Virus record (IMG/VR): IMGVR_UViG_3300032282_005140
Coordinates: 1 to 23,829 of that record
From: a virus
Direction: 5' to 3' (one strand)
DNA length: 23,829 nt
A program made the translations under genes and the position numbers. Within the stretch, counting starts at the first letter, position 1; the number at the start of each line of letters is the position of its first letter. Of this stretch, positions 12,740-19,851 are shown piece after piece. The notes under the pieces are model-generated. The model was given only the letters and a program-made list of their open reading frames with translations, was not told the origin of the DNA and searched no databases.

Positions 12740-13782
12740 GACTAGGAATCATTGCAAGATCTGATAACACTGGGCTAGGTAATCAAACAAGAAATATTGT
12801 TAACATGCTAAAACCAGACAAAATTCTTCTTATAGACTCAAGACCATTTAATGAAAATAAACAACACCCTGAATGGTATTCGGGATATCCTTGCATTACA
12901 ACCAAAAGAGGTTTTGCATCAAAAGAAGAAATTGTTGCATTTCTTCATGACCTTGATGTAGTATTTACTTGTGAATCTTTTTATAGTAATTTATTTTTGC
13001 CATTGGCAGAAAAAAGAAATATTAAAACAATTAACCAGTACAACTATGAGTTTTTAGACTTAATAAAAGATCCTGATCAAAGAACACCAAGCCTATTACT
13101 TTCTCCTAGCGCATGGAACATTGATCATGTAAAAGAACTTCTTGGAGATCAAACAAAAATTGCTCACCTGCCTCCACCAATAAATCCAGACGATTTTGCG
13201 GTCATTAGAAAAAATAATACATCAAAAACTTACAATAGAATACTTCACATTGCTGGCAAGTTTGCATCTAAAGATAGAAACGGTACTAGTACTGTAATAG
13301 ACATGCTTCAATACTCTACCGCCAACTATGAGTTAGTAATTAAAAGCCAAACACCAATAGAAACAGACTGTAGAGATCCAAGACTTACTATAGATATATC
13401 AAATACGGAGAGCAGTGCAAACCTTTACGATGGGTTTGACGCTATGGTTCTTCCAAGAAGGTATGCTGGGCTATGTTTGCCAATGAATGAGTCTTTGATG
13501 AGTGGTTTGCCAGTGTTTATGACAAATGTATCTCCAAATAATTTTGTTCTTCCACAAGAGTGGCTTGTAGAATCTAATAAGATTGACAAACTTATGACAC
13601 GCATGTGGCTTGATGTATATGAAGCCAACCCAAAGAAGTTGGCTAGTTTAATTGATAAATATGTTGAAAGCGATGACAAAGAATATCAAAAGAAAAAAGC
13701 CTATGAAATAGCATTGCAACATTTTGATATAAATATGCTAAAAGATAAATACTTAGATGTTATTCAAAATATAATCAGTTGA
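12736..13782 (+). CDS. GT4-like glycosyltransferase
   Basis: 348 aa. GT-B enzyme: an N-terminal acceptor half beginning MRLGIIARSDNTGLGNQ, then RILHIAGKFASKDRNG at about 178 opening the donor half, and LPRRYAGLCLPMNESLMSG with LPVFMT, the GT4 region that grips the nucleotide sugar (E at NESLMSG is the usual conserved Glu). The start overlaps the upstream stop (ATGA). Last gene of the operon; its final 30 nt overlap the convergent glycosyltransferase gene. Confidence 0.75.
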   Translation: MRLGIIARSDNTGLGNQTRNIVNMLKPDKILLIDSRPFNENKQHPEWYSGYPCITTKRGFASKEEIVAFLHDLDVVFTCESFYSNLFLPLAEKRNIKTINQYNYEFLDLIKDPDQRTPSLLLSPSAWNIDHVKELLGDQTKIAHLPPPINPDDFAVIRKNNTSKTYNRILHIAGKFASKDRNGTSTVIDMLQYSTANYELVIKSQTPIETDCRDPRLTIDISNTESSANLYDGFDAMVLPRRYAGLCLPMNESLMSGLPVFMTNVSPNNFVLPQEWLVESNKIDKLMTRMWLDVYEANPKKLASLIDKYVESDDKEYQKKKAYEIALQHFDINMLKDKYLDVIQNIIS

Positions 13783-14460
13783 AAAATTTCTTTTAAGATC
13801 TTTTAGATTAACAAATGTACCTTTATGATCTTTAATAAACTGAATGTTTGTGTCTAATAAGGTTATCTTATATTGAGTATACTTTAAGATGTAATAAGAA
13901 AACCAAAGGTCGTCAATAATGTGGTATTCATCTGGGCATTCAAACAGTTTATCATCTAGGAAAACATTAGAAGAGCAAACCAGTCCACCTGTACCAGCGT
14001 AGTTTCCTATCTCACCTACAGTAAGTCTAATCTTTTTCCAATAATCTTTATCAATTTGATGAGCATAAAAAGATTTAACATAGTTTTGATCATACTGATC
14101 ATAGCAGTCTTGAATAAATGTTGGTGGCAATGCCTCATCATCATCTACAAAAATTATTTTCTCATAACCTTCTTTTGCTAAATCTCTTGCAAGGTAAAAC
14201 CTAGAAAACTGTTTATATTTATTTTCATAATTTTTAATAAATATGTTTGTTCCAAAGTTTTCTCCATATTTATTAAAATAACCTATAAGCCTGCTATCTT
14301 TATTTTCGCAATTGTTTGATATATAAAAATCAAAAAATTTATTGGTTTGGTTTTGAAGCCTTTGTATAATTTTAGGCATGTTCTCAAGTCTAATGTACGT
14401 ACACATAATTAGTGCAGTCTTAGACTTTGGTTTTATTTGATTTTCATATAAGTATGTCAT
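13753..14460 (-). CDS. GT-A family glycosyltransferase (GT2-like)
   Basis: 235 aa. The opening KTALIMCTYIRLENMPKII is the standard GT2 start (strand 1 and nucleotide-binding Thr-Tyr-x-R). FVDDDEALPP with D106-D108 is the DxD metal site, and GGLVCSSNVFLDD and DDLWFSYY occupy the acceptor/catalytic region. Probably adds a sugar to the same glycan as the convergent operon. It lies 54 nt after the terminator-flanked holin-like gene, with no clear promoter or ribosome site seen. Confidence 0.75.
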   Translation of the reverse strand: MTYLYENQIKPKSKTALIMCTYIRLENMPKIIQRLQNQTNKFFDFYISNNCENKDSRLIGYFNKYGENFGTNIFIKNYENKYKQFSRFYLARDLAKEGYEKIIFVDDDEALPPTFIQDCYDQYDQNYVKSFYAHQIDKDYWKKIRLTVGEIGNYAGTGGLVCSSNVFLDDKLFECPDEYHIIDDLWFSYYILKYTQYKITLLDTNIQFIKDHKGTFVNLKDLKRNFSTDYILNNI

Positions 14461-14466
14461 AGTGAT

Positions 14467-14508
14467 AAAAGAAAGAGAGGGATAGGCCAGATAGACATAT
14501 CCCTCCCT
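14467..14508 (-). terminator. Rho-independent terminator after the holin-like gene
   Basis: On the - strand GAGGGATA (14505-14498) pairs with TATCCCTC (14484-14477), an 8-bp stem with a 13-nt loop, followed by a T-rich tail (TTTCTTTT, 14474-14467). It would end the long right-arm transcript. Confidence 0.75.
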
Positions 14509-14514
14509 AAAGAA

Positions 14515-14787
14515 TTACTTCTTCTTTGCTGCTGCCTTCTTGACAGGAGCCTTCTTTTTAACTACCTTTGCTGACTTAAGAGCCTTCTCTACTTCAACTG
14601 CATCTGGTAGACGACCAAATGCGGGATCTGCTGGATTAATTGCTCTAAGAAGCACTGGAACTAGTGCGCCAAGTAGTGAGTATACTAGTGTCTCTGGATC
14701 TGTGATGCCTGCAGCAAACATTGCTGTTCCTGCACCAATTACAGATCTTCCGTATGAGGCAAGAGCCTTCTTTAGTTGTTCATTCAT
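14515..14787 (-). CDS. Holin-like membrane protein
   Basis: 90 aa. Residues 12-30 (GRSVIGAGTAMFAAGITD) and 31-48 (ETLVYSLLGALVPVLLRA) form two weakly hydrophobic helices. They are followed by NPADPAFGRLPDA and a strongly basic Lys/Ala tail. This matches small actinophage holins with two helices and a charged cytoplasmic end. The ribosome site AGGAGG is strong. Next to XapX, and in the same transcription unit as the endolysin about 5 kb upstream. Lytic function is inferred from architecture. Confidence 0.65.
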   Translation of the reverse strand: MNEQLKKALASYGRSVIGAGTAMFAAGITDPETLVYSLLGALVPVLLRAINPADPAFGRLPDAVEVEKALKSAKVVKKKAPVKKAAAKKK

Positions 14788-14797
14788 ATTATTCCTC

Positions 14798-14956
14798 CTA
14801 GGATATAACGTTTGTTAGTACTGTAAAGCCAATCCATAGACCAATAATTCCTGCGACTCCCGCAAAAACTGGTGGTGCTGGTACTGGCAATTTGAATGCT
14901 GCGAATACTACGCCACATCCAAAACCTGTTATTGTTGATAGCATAATGTCTTTCAT
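14798..14956 (-). CDS. XapX (DUF1427) domain membrane protein
   Basis: 52 aa: two membrane segments with the family signature FKLPVPAPPVFAGVAGIIG in the middle (proline-rich hairpin) and G-x-x-x-G-F at the end. XapX proteins are small bacterial membrane proteins without a settled function. The start overlaps the stop of the previous gene (ATGA), and its TAG overlaps the ribosome site of the holin-like gene, so the two are closely coupled. It could be a second holin, an antiholin or a pinholin-type partner; that is inference. Confidence 0.7.
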   Translation of the reverse strand: MKDIMLSTITGFGCGVVFAAFKLPVPAPPVFAGVAGIIGLWIGFTVLTNVIS

Positions 14957-15372
14957 TTTACTTCCTCTTCTTCTGGCAACAATGCCTTTAACTTTTCATA
15001 CTCCTCTGTTATTTTTTTCATTGAGTAGTAGTTTGGTGCCATTGAAGATAGATCTCCATACTCTTTAAAATAATTAATCTCTGGTGCTGTTTCACTAATA
15101 AAACTATTTAATCCCGCTTGAACATCTTCAATATATTGGTATGCCCAATCACGAGAATCAGAAAGAAACTTAATAAAATTTTCTTTATGAACGCTTTCAT
15201 CGCTTTTTAATTTAAAGTCTTCTGCTTCGTTAATTAACTTTTCAAGTATCATCATATCAAGGAATAAAGCCTTATACTGTGAACGAACCTTGCTAAAATT
15301 ATTAAATAATGTTAAATAAGAAACACTTATTGAAAATAAACAAGCAGATAAAATTATTGAAGTTGTGTTCAT
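14953..15372 (-). CDS. Membrane-anchored coiled-coil protein (139 aa)
   Basis: One N-terminal membrane helix (IILSACLFSISVSYLTLF, 6-23), then a long charged helical region with several heptad-like stretches and an acidic end (LPEEEEVK). The layout of a single anchor and a coiled-coil body next to holin-like genes is compatible with an i-spanin-like or other lysis accessory protein. No sequence family is recognised, and actinobacterial hosts lack a typical outer membrane. Starts by ATGA overlap with the upstream gene. Confidence 0.6.
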   Translation of the reverse strand: MNTTSIILSACLFSISVSYLTLFNNFSKVRSQYKALFLDMMILEKLINEAEDFKLKSDESVHKENFIKFLSDSRDWAYQYIEDVQAGLNSFISETAPEINYFKEYGDLSSMAPNYYSMKKITEEYEKLKALLPEEEEVK

Positions 15373-15602
15373 TTTGGTAGTGCCTCTCTTGTTACTAAAA
15401 CAATTGCTCCATTTTGTTCAAGTGCACTTTTTAATTTTGCTACATACTGAACAGCAATAATTTTTTCATCATGAACCATGTTTAAAAAGTCAGTTTCTTT
15501 TAGTTTAATTGTAATAAAGGTATCATTATCAATTATTGTTACCCCAAAATTTTTAGGAGCAATTATAGAGTGAACTGCTGTTTTCATTTCATCTGTATAC
15601 AT
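15369..15602 (-). CDS. Hypothetical protein (77 aa)
   Basis: Alternating strands and helices (FGVTIIDNDTFITIKL, then a helix KIIAVQYVAKLKSALEQ, then GAIVLVTREAL), suggesting a small alpha/beta fold. No family recognised. Coupled at both ends: TAATG with the gene upstream and ATGA with the gene downstream. Confidence 0.6.
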   Translation of the reverse strand: MYTDEMKTAVHSIIAPKNFGVTIIDNDTFITIKLKETDFLNMVHDEKIIAVQYVAKLKSALEQNGAIVLVTREALPK

Positions 15603-15898
15603 TACTCATTATCCTTTGAATAAGTAAACAAATCCTCAAGACATGTAAAACCAATGTCTTCGTTAATCTCAAGAGACTTTAAAAGAATTGCCCATGTTTC
15701 TTCAATATACTTTTTTGCAATTTCTGTTGGTGTTACTAGTTCAGAATCAATTAAAAAAGCAAGTGGCAAACCTAAATCATTATACTGAATAAAATCTTCA
15801 AAAGTTTTTTCATGTTTATGATTTATCCACAACTCAGCAAGAATTGAGCAGGCATCATCAAATGTTGTTAAGTCTTGTCCATCGTCAAAGTTTGCCAT
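15602..15898 (-). CDS. Hypothetical acidic protein (98 aa)
   Basis: Starts MANFDDGQDLTTFDDA. The start at 15898 is supported by GGGGGACTAT just upstream; a GTG at 15910 is the alternative. It is strongly acidic and all-helical by appearance, with no Cys motif or membrane segment. It overlaps the end of the WhiB gene by 31 nt, so the two are expressed together. No family recognised. Confidence 0.6.
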   Translation of the reverse strand: MANFDDGQDLTTFDDACSILAELWINHKHEKTFEDFIQYNDLGLPLAFLIDSELVTPTEIAKKYIEETWAILLKSLEINEDIGFTCLEDLFTYSKDNE

Positions 15899-16155
15899 AT
15901 AGTCCCCCACTGATCTTTAGTTTTATGCTTATTAAATTCTCGTGAAATTTCTCCACCTTCTAAGTATACACCACCCCATATACCCCATTCTTTTCCAGAA
16001 ACACCATTTGCAAAACAAACTTTCATAACTGGACAAGAAATACAAAGATTATCTACGTTTGACCTTAAGTCAACATCATCTTCATATTTTTCAAAATATA
16101 AATTAGTGTCTAAACCAAGACATTTACCGTTATCTTTCCACAAATGCTGTTTCAA
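15868..16155 (-). CDS. WhiB-family Fe-S transcription regulator
   Basis: 95 aa. WhiB proteins bind a [4Fe-4S] cluster and act on the primary sigma factor in Actinobacteria. The four cluster Cys are C12, C38, C41 and C47 (CISC, VMKVC), followed by the invariant turn GIWGGVYLEGG (58-68). The start is TTG with a perfect AAGGAG site 6 nt upstream. The usual basic C-terminal DNA-contact region is short here. In phages, WhiB homologues are known to alter host transcription. This is the firmest sign of an actinobacterial host. Confidence 0.92.
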   Translation of the reverse strand: MKQHLWKDNGKCLGLDTNLYFEKYEDDVDLRSNVDNLCISCPVMKVCFANGVSGKEWGIWGGVYLEGGEISREFNKHKTKDQWGTIWQTLTMDKT

Positions 16156-16158
16156 GGA

Positions 16159-16368
16159 TTACTCCTTGTACTTATTTGGAATATCCCAGCCATTGCGATC
16201 AACCTCATAAATTTTATGAAGGTACCATTCACCATTGACTCTTATACCTTGCGGAGATGTACGTGCAATGTCTGATTTCTTAAGATCAATAACATTCCAT
16301 CCATCCCATTGCAAATTACGGTTCTTTCTTACAATTGATTCCATTGTTTTTAATTTATTTACAATCAT
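16159..16368 (-). CDS. Hypothetical basic protein (69 aa)
   Basis: Basic N-terminal helix (VNKLKTMESIVRKNRN), then Trp-rich short strands (WDGWNVIDL, GEWYLHKIYEVDRNGWDIP). No Cys motif. A ribosome site AAGGA precedes the ATG. It lies directly upstream of WhiB in the same operon. Compact and possibly nucleic-acid-binding; not recognised. Confidence 0.55.
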   Translation of the reverse strand: MIVNKLKTMESIVRKNRNLQWDGWNVIDLKKSDIARTSPQGIRVNGEWYLHKIYEVDRNGWDIPNKYKE

Positions 16369-16376
16369 TTTTATCC

Positions 16377-16739
16377 TTAATATCTGTATATTCCGACTTC
16401 AACATTTTTGAGTTCGGCTGATGCTACTAATTTTGAAACTGTTTCTTTTGGCTTACTTAAGAATGCCAAATAGTTTACATGTTCTAAATTTTCTTCAATA
16501 TATGATGCAGGCACTTTAAAAAATTTAATCTTCTTGCCTCTAGCCTTCATTCCTCTTTCAGATAAATTTGAAAACTCTGAGACCATTGAGTTAATTCTTG
16601 CTGGACCAGCGGAATAGATTAGCAGTTCTTTGTCTTCGTCTTGCATTGCAGACATTGCAACGCCCATTGCACGAAGAAAGACTTGATAATCATCAAAATC
16701 TTTCGTTCCCTGCACTGCTACTATCATCATTGCTTCCAT
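16377..16739 (-). CDS. SLOG/DUF2493-like small protein (120 aa)
   Basis: Starts at MEAMMIVAVQGTKDFDDY; a longer frame from 16805 runs inside the previous gene. The opening strand plus G-T-K-D-F-x-D-Y resembles the G-S-R-x-F-x-D-Y start of SLOG/DUF2493 nucleotide-binding proteins. LLIYSAGPARINSM would be the second strand with its phosphate turn. SLOG proteins bind nucleotide-like ligands. The match is by eye and partial. Confidence 0.45.
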   Translation of the reverse strand: MEAMMIVAVQGTKDFDDYQVFLRAMGVAMSAMQDEDKELLIYSAGPARINSMVSEFSNLSERGMKARGKKIKFFKVPASYIEENLEHVNYLAFLSKPKETVSKLVASAELKNVEVGIYRY

Positions 16740-17118
16740 TCTGTAGGTTATCCAATATGAATAACATCTTTTCAATATCTTTTTTAGACATATGTGTTGT
16801 ATCAACAGGCTCTGTAGTATCTATATTTACATTGCCATTAACTGCTTCAGCGCAATAAAATATATTGTTGCTTACCCAATAAGCGTTATCTTCTATAAAA
16901 ATAACTTTTATGCTATTTTTTTCAATATGCTTATGTGCTTGAGAAATTACAATAGGTTTTTCATATAAAGTTTTTGGAAGAAAATCTTTTACCATCATGT
17001 GTATGCCACTTTGACTATACGCAATTTTTGGAAAAACTTTTCTTTTGCTGCCTTTATAAAGTATATAAGAAACAAGGCACAATGTCAAGCCAAAGATTGC
17101 CCAATACTGTGCGTTCAT
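16693..17118 (-). CDS. Single-pass membrane protein (141 aa)
   Basis: N-terminal anchor (WAIFGLTLCLVSYILY, 6-21) followed by a basic KGSKRK, giving an N-out/C-in prediction, then a mixed soluble domain and a Ser/Asn-rich end. No recognised family. It overlaps the next gene by 47 nt. The conserved-looking central strand (KVIFIEDNAYWVSNN) is the only structured feature I can point to. Confidence 0.55.
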   Translation of the reverse strand: MNAQYWAIFGLTLCLVSYILYKGSKRKVFPKIAYSQSGIHMMVKDFLPKTLYEKPIVISQAHKHIEKNSIKVIFIEDNAYWVSNNIFYCAEAVNGNVNIDTTEPVDTTHMSKKDIEKMLFILDNLQNGSNDDSSSAGNERF

Positions 17119-17121
17119 TTA

Positions 17122-17367
17122 TCAAATAGACTTTGATCTTTTACTTTTTGTTGATGTTTCTGCAACAACCTCTTCAAATGTTGGCGCTGGTGCTGGCTGT
17201 TGTATTTTTGATTGTAAATCTCTATTGATATACTCTAGTTGAGAGCATGCATCAATAGCATACTTTAACTTTAGTTGTGTTTGAAGCAGATTAAACTCTG
17301 AATCAGAAACACGTTGCTTATAAAAAGAAACCAACTCTCTTAGTTGATCAATTGTCAAGTCTTCCAT
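17122..17367 (-). CDS. Coiled-coil hypothetical protein (81 aa)
   Basis: Residues 1-56 form a continuous heptad-like helix (LTIDQLRELVSFYKQRVSD...), followed by a Pro/Ala linker (QQPAPAPTFEE) and a basic Ser/Lys tail. The ribosome site AAAGGGG lies just upstream, inside the end of the neighbouring gene. It may be a structural or scaffold-type small protein. No family recognised. Confidence 0.6.
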   Translation of the reverse strand: MEDLTIDQLRELVSFYKQRVSDSEFNLLQTQLKLKYAIDACSQLEYINRDLQSKIQQPAPAPTFEEVVAETSTKSKRSKSI

Positions 17368-17369
17368 TT

Positions 17370-17510
17370 TTACCCCTTTTTTGTATTTTTGTTATGATTT
17401 ACTTCATAATTGCCAAGAACAGATTTTATGGTTCCATTTTTATTAATGCGAACAATTTTGCCATCTTTAATCTGAGTAGCATTAAATGATCCTGATTTTT
17501 TCTTAGGCAT
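17370..17510 (-). CDS. Small basic protein (46 aa)
   Basis: MPKKKSGSFNATQIKDGK then basic strands and a Lys/Asn tail. It starts by a 1-nt overlap with the stop of the DUF5872 gene (TAATG), and its stop lies in the ribosome site of the next gene. The bracketing makes it a credible coupled gene. Function unknown. Confidence 0.5.
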   Translation of the reverse strand: MPKKKSGSFNATQIKDGKIVRINKNGTIKSVLGNYEVNHNKNTKKG

Positions 17511-18229
17511 TACTTTAAAAAATCCTTTGCGTCAAAAAGACTTCCATCCCAAATAGTTTTTGATGCTACTGCATCTGCTTTATAAGTTCCACCTCTGCGC
17601 TTATACTCTGCAACTACCCAGGCATTTGCTACTGCAGATGGATAAACGTCAAACTTGTCTTTTGCTGCTTGAATAACTCTTGCATAAAGTTGACCGTCTG
17701 CTGGCTTACCTTTACGTTCTGAAATTATTGATCCATAGTTTGGCTTATCCTCTTTGCCAACAGAGTTGTCATACTCATCTGTGTTTGGTTTTGCTGCTTC
17801 AAACTCTGCATCTTTGCCATCGCCAATATTTTTTGGTGAACATGCAGGACAATCTGGGCAATCACAATTCATTGCCTTACATGTCTCACATCCACAATCT
17901 TTGTATCCTTCAGATGTTACTTCTTGTTCTTGAGGTGTTCCCCCAGGAATTTCTTCAATCATTTGCTTTACAACTGATGCAAATTCTTTAATTTGGTCTG
18001 CTGCTGTCATTGCCATTCCTCCAGTATTCATGCCAGAATGTGAGTCTCCAATGCCACTTCTTCTTCTACCATACCTAATAACATCATCTTTGGTAGCGTC
18101 TGGAACGTTAGCATATAGAGCCCTTACCTGGGCTGTTGCCTTACTTTTACTAGGGTGTGTCCCCATTGTCTTGCCATTGTCGTCTACAACTGCATACTGA
18201 GAGCCTGATCGTTCAATATGGTATGGCAT
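17510..18229 (-). CDS. DUF5872-containing phage protein with Cys cluster
   Basis: 239 aa. Three parts: an N-terminal strand-rich module (PYHIERSGSQYAVVDDNGK) ending in KATAQVRALYANV, a pattern common near phage prohead proteases; a central cluster with C112, C114, C117, C122, C124, C127 and C130 (seven Cys in 19 residues); and a C-terminal DUF5872-like module (FDVYPSAVANAWVVAEYKRR). The last motif is typical of small phage-associated domains. It has its own promoter at 18254-18262 and an AGGAGG site. It may be a capsid-related or DNA-contacting protein; the role is unproven. Confidence 0.65.
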   Translation of the reverse strand: MPYHIERSGSQYAVVDDNGKTMGTHPSKSKATAQVRALYANVPDATKDDVIRYGRRRSGIGDSHSGMNTGGMAMTAADQIKEFASVVKQMIEEIPGGTPQEQEVTSEGYKDCGCETCKAMNCDCPDCPACSPKNIGDGKDAEFEAAKPNTDEYDNSVGKEDKPNYGSIISERKGKPADGQLYARVIQAAKDKFDVYPSAVANAWVVAEYKRRGGTYKADAVASKTIWDGSLFDAKDFLK

Positions 18230-18253
18230 GGTTATCCTCCTAGGTATACTATG

Positions 18254-18262
18254 ATTATAGCA
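18254..18262 (-). promoter_or_regulatory. Extended -10 promoter for gene 18229
   Basis: On the - strand TGC then TATAAT (hexamer 18259-18254). Predicted start near 18247, giving a short leader of about 18 nt with AGGAGG before the ATG at 18229. Confidence 0.55.
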
Positions 18263-18264
18263 GA

Positions 18265-18591
18265 TTACTTAAGAAGAAGACGCTTTATTTCAAGCAAGTT
18301 TATTTGAAGTTCTATTGATATTTTTTCAATTTCTTCATCATTAAACGCCTTATCTGTCAAGACAACAAAAGGATCTTCTGACAATAGATCTATGTCTAAG
18401 AACCCATTTTCCCACAAGCGCATTACTCCACGATTAACATCGTCCAAATGCTCTTTGTATAACTCTGGCATTATTTCTTTTATTTTTGGGCTAAAAGAAT
18501 ATAGTGGTTGACTAGTAATTGCATCTAGACCAACTAATTCAATTGCTCCGCTAAGAATTAAAGCCTCAATAGTTTCGTCAATCGGATCCAT
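18265..18591 (-). CDS. Hypothetical helical protein (108 aa)
   Basis: Starts MDPIDETIEALILSGAIELV, chosen because GGAAAG lies at the right distance upstream; a longer opening at 18660 overlaps the thioredoxin gene heavily. Mostly alpha-helical and acidic, ending in a long amphipathic helix (IELQINLLEIKRLLLK). The pattern of ExxLxxGAIE near the start resembles small proteins near capsid genes in actinophages. No certain family. Overlaps the thioredoxin gene by 14 nt. Confidence 0.55.
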   Translation of the reverse strand: MDPIDETIEALILSGAIELVGLDAITSQPLYSFSPKIKEIMPELYKEHLDDVNRGVMRLWENGFLDIDLLSEDPFVVLTDKAFNDEEIEKISIELQINLLEIKRLLLK

Positions 18592-18835
18592 GAATAAAAC
18601 TTTCCAACTGATCTTTAGTCTTTGCTCCGTTAATGCGTCGTAATTCATTGCCATCCTCAATTAAAATAAATGTTGGAATTGCCTTAATATCAAACCTTTT
18701 GCATAAATCAACGTTGTTATCAGAATCAATAAATTGAACTTTAATTACATTATCTCTATCTAGTTCTTCTACTATAGGACGAACCCGTTTACATGGATTA
18801 CACCATTCTGCCGTAAAGTAAAGTATATGTTTCAT
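18578..18835 (-). CDS. Thioredoxin-like protein
   Basis: 85 aa. Thiol-disulfide oxidoreductase with the redox motif WCNPCK (C12, C15) and cis-Pro P54 in IKAIPTF. The motif is CNPC rather than CGPC, so its redox potential may differ from standard thioredoxin. The length is short, but the whole fold core is present. Starts by TAATG overlap with the thermonuclease gene. It may reduce phage or host enzymes. Confidence 0.85.
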   Translation of the reverse strand: MKHILYFTAEWCNPCKRVRPIVEELDRDNVIKVQFIDSDNNVDLCKRFDIKAIPTFILIEDGNELRRINGAKTKDQLESFIHGSD

Positions 18836-19242
18836 TATTTACCAGACTTTGATCTTGCCTTCTTAAGGGCCTCAAAATCTTTTATTTTTGTATCTCCAAG
18901 GTATCCCCAGGCATAGCCATCATTTATCATCATGTCATTGAGAGATACTGTATCTCCGTTAATATATACCCACCCCAAAATACGACCATACTTTTCAGAG
19001 GAATCCATCTTCTCAGTTTTAATTACAACAGACTTAGCATCCTTAAGAGCCTTCTTTAAGTACTCTTTAGCCTCTAGTCCTAGAGCCTTCTCAGCAAGAT
19101 CCTTTGTTCGGGACTCAGGGGTATCAATACCAGCAAGTCTAACACGGGATGCAAAAAGAATATCAAACCCTAAGTCAATAAGAACATCAATGGTATCTCC
19201 ATCAACAACATTTTCTACTTTGCGAACATAATATTCATACAT
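18835..19242 (-). CDS. Thermonuclease-like protein (SNase fold)
   Basis: 135 aa. Staphylococcal-nuclease-like domain filling the entire protein: VVDGDTIDV (12-20), RLAGIDTPE with R35, D40, T41 and E43, and EKYGRILG with R87. These catalytic and Ca2+-binding positions are all retained, so it should cleave DNA or RNA. No signal peptide, so it acts inside the cell. It may degrade host DNA for nucleotide recycling. In the same coupled run as thioredoxin. Confidence 0.88.
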   Translation of the reverse strand: MYEYYVRKVENVVDGDTIDVLIDLGFDILFASRVRLAGIDTPESRTKDLAEKALGLEAKEYLKKALKDAKSVVIKTEKMDSSEKYGRILGWVYINGDTVSLNDMMINDGYAWGYLGDTKIKDFEALKKARSKSGK

Positions 19243-19243
19243 T

Positions 19244-19468
19244 TTATTTTTCTAACCTTACTCTCTCATCAATAACTTCAACCATAAATTTCATTATTTT
19301 TTCATACCCAATTTTGTCATCAACAACTTTATTATAATGATGAGAACAAAAAAGAATTTCTCCAGAATGTCCAATTACCTTAACATAAGCCTGTGCAGCA
19401 CAGCGATCACAACGATCTGTTGCGTCTAAAAGCCATACTTGATCTTCTTGTTCAATCATCGTATTCAT
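19244..19468 (-). CDS. DUF7455 zinc-binding protein
   Basis: 74 aa. The motif DATDRCDRCAAQAYVKV followed by LFCSHHYN is characteristic of DUF7455, an actinobacterial family: CxxC plus CxHH would bind one zinc. The start at 19468 has no obvious ribosome site; an ATG at 19459 is possible. Role unknown. It adds to the evidence for an actinobacterial host. Confidence 0.78.
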   Translation of the reverse strand: MNTMIEQEDQVWLLDATDRCDRCAAQAYVKVIGHSGEILFCSHHYNKVVDDKIGYEKIMKFMVEVIDERVRLEK

Positions 19469-19474
19469 ATTGTA

Positions 19475-19651
19475 CTACCGCTTTCTATTATCTGTAGAAT
19501 AAAATCCCGTACCGTTAAAAAGCACACCTGGCGATTGCCATTGTCTTTGCATTACTTCATTACAACACACAGGCTCAGTACTGTCACCAAAATCTCTTTT
19601 GTACTCAACAGAACTAGAGCACTGTGTGCATTTGTAATCGTATACAGGCAT
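19475..19651 (-). CDS. FmdB-type zinc ribbon protein
   Basis: 58 aa. The opening MPVYDYKCTQCS with C8 and C11, then PVCCNEVMQRQW, is the FmdB/CxxC_CxxC zinc-ribbon pattern: the first knuckle is clear, and the second appears as CC. The ending (GVLFNGTGFYSTD) is also typical. Starts by a 1-nt overlap with the stop of the DUF2061 gene (TAATG). The role of the family is unsettled, and phage copies are common. Confidence 0.75.
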   Translation of the reverse strand: MPVYDYKCTQCSSSVEYKRDFGDSTEPVCCNEVMQRQWQSPGVLFNGTGFYSTDNRKR

Positions 19652-19851
19652 TACTTTACCTTATGTCCAAACTTTACCCATAGTCTTTCATGTACAAAAT
19701 ACCCTAATGACTCAATCAAAATGTACAGAATTGCACCAAGGCTTGCATATTCCCACTCACCAGTAAACAAATAAATTATTCCAGCAAGAACTAATAGATG
19801 AAAAATTTCCCAACTAATAGTTTTAATGGAAGTTCTTTTATTTGATTCCAT
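19651..19851 (-). CDS. DUF2061 membrane protein
   Basis: 66 aa with two membrane helices (IFHLLVLAGIIYLFTG and SLGAILYILIESLGYF) and the family signatures: RTSIKTISWE at the start and YFVHERLW at the end. DUF2061 members are small bacterial inner-membrane proteins without a known function. Located 1 nt after the endolysin stop, so it may serve lysis or envelope functions. Confidence 0.75.
   Translation of the reverse strand: MESNKRTSIKTISWEIFHLLVLAGIIYLFTGEWEYASLGAILYILIESLGYFVHERLWVKFGHKVK

Noticed and set aside
13425-13679. Open frame on the - strand inside the GT4 gene
   Set aside because: It has no ribosome site or domain and is fully covered by a well-supported gene on the other strand.
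16740-16805. 22-codon N-terminal extension of the SLOG-like gene
   Set aside because: It overlaps the previous gene in another frame and precedes the typical first strand of the fold.
18592-18660. Extension of the 18591 gene into the thioredoxin gene
   Set aside because: It would overlap a well-supported thioredoxin by more than 80 nt, whereas the start at 18591 has a good ribosome site.
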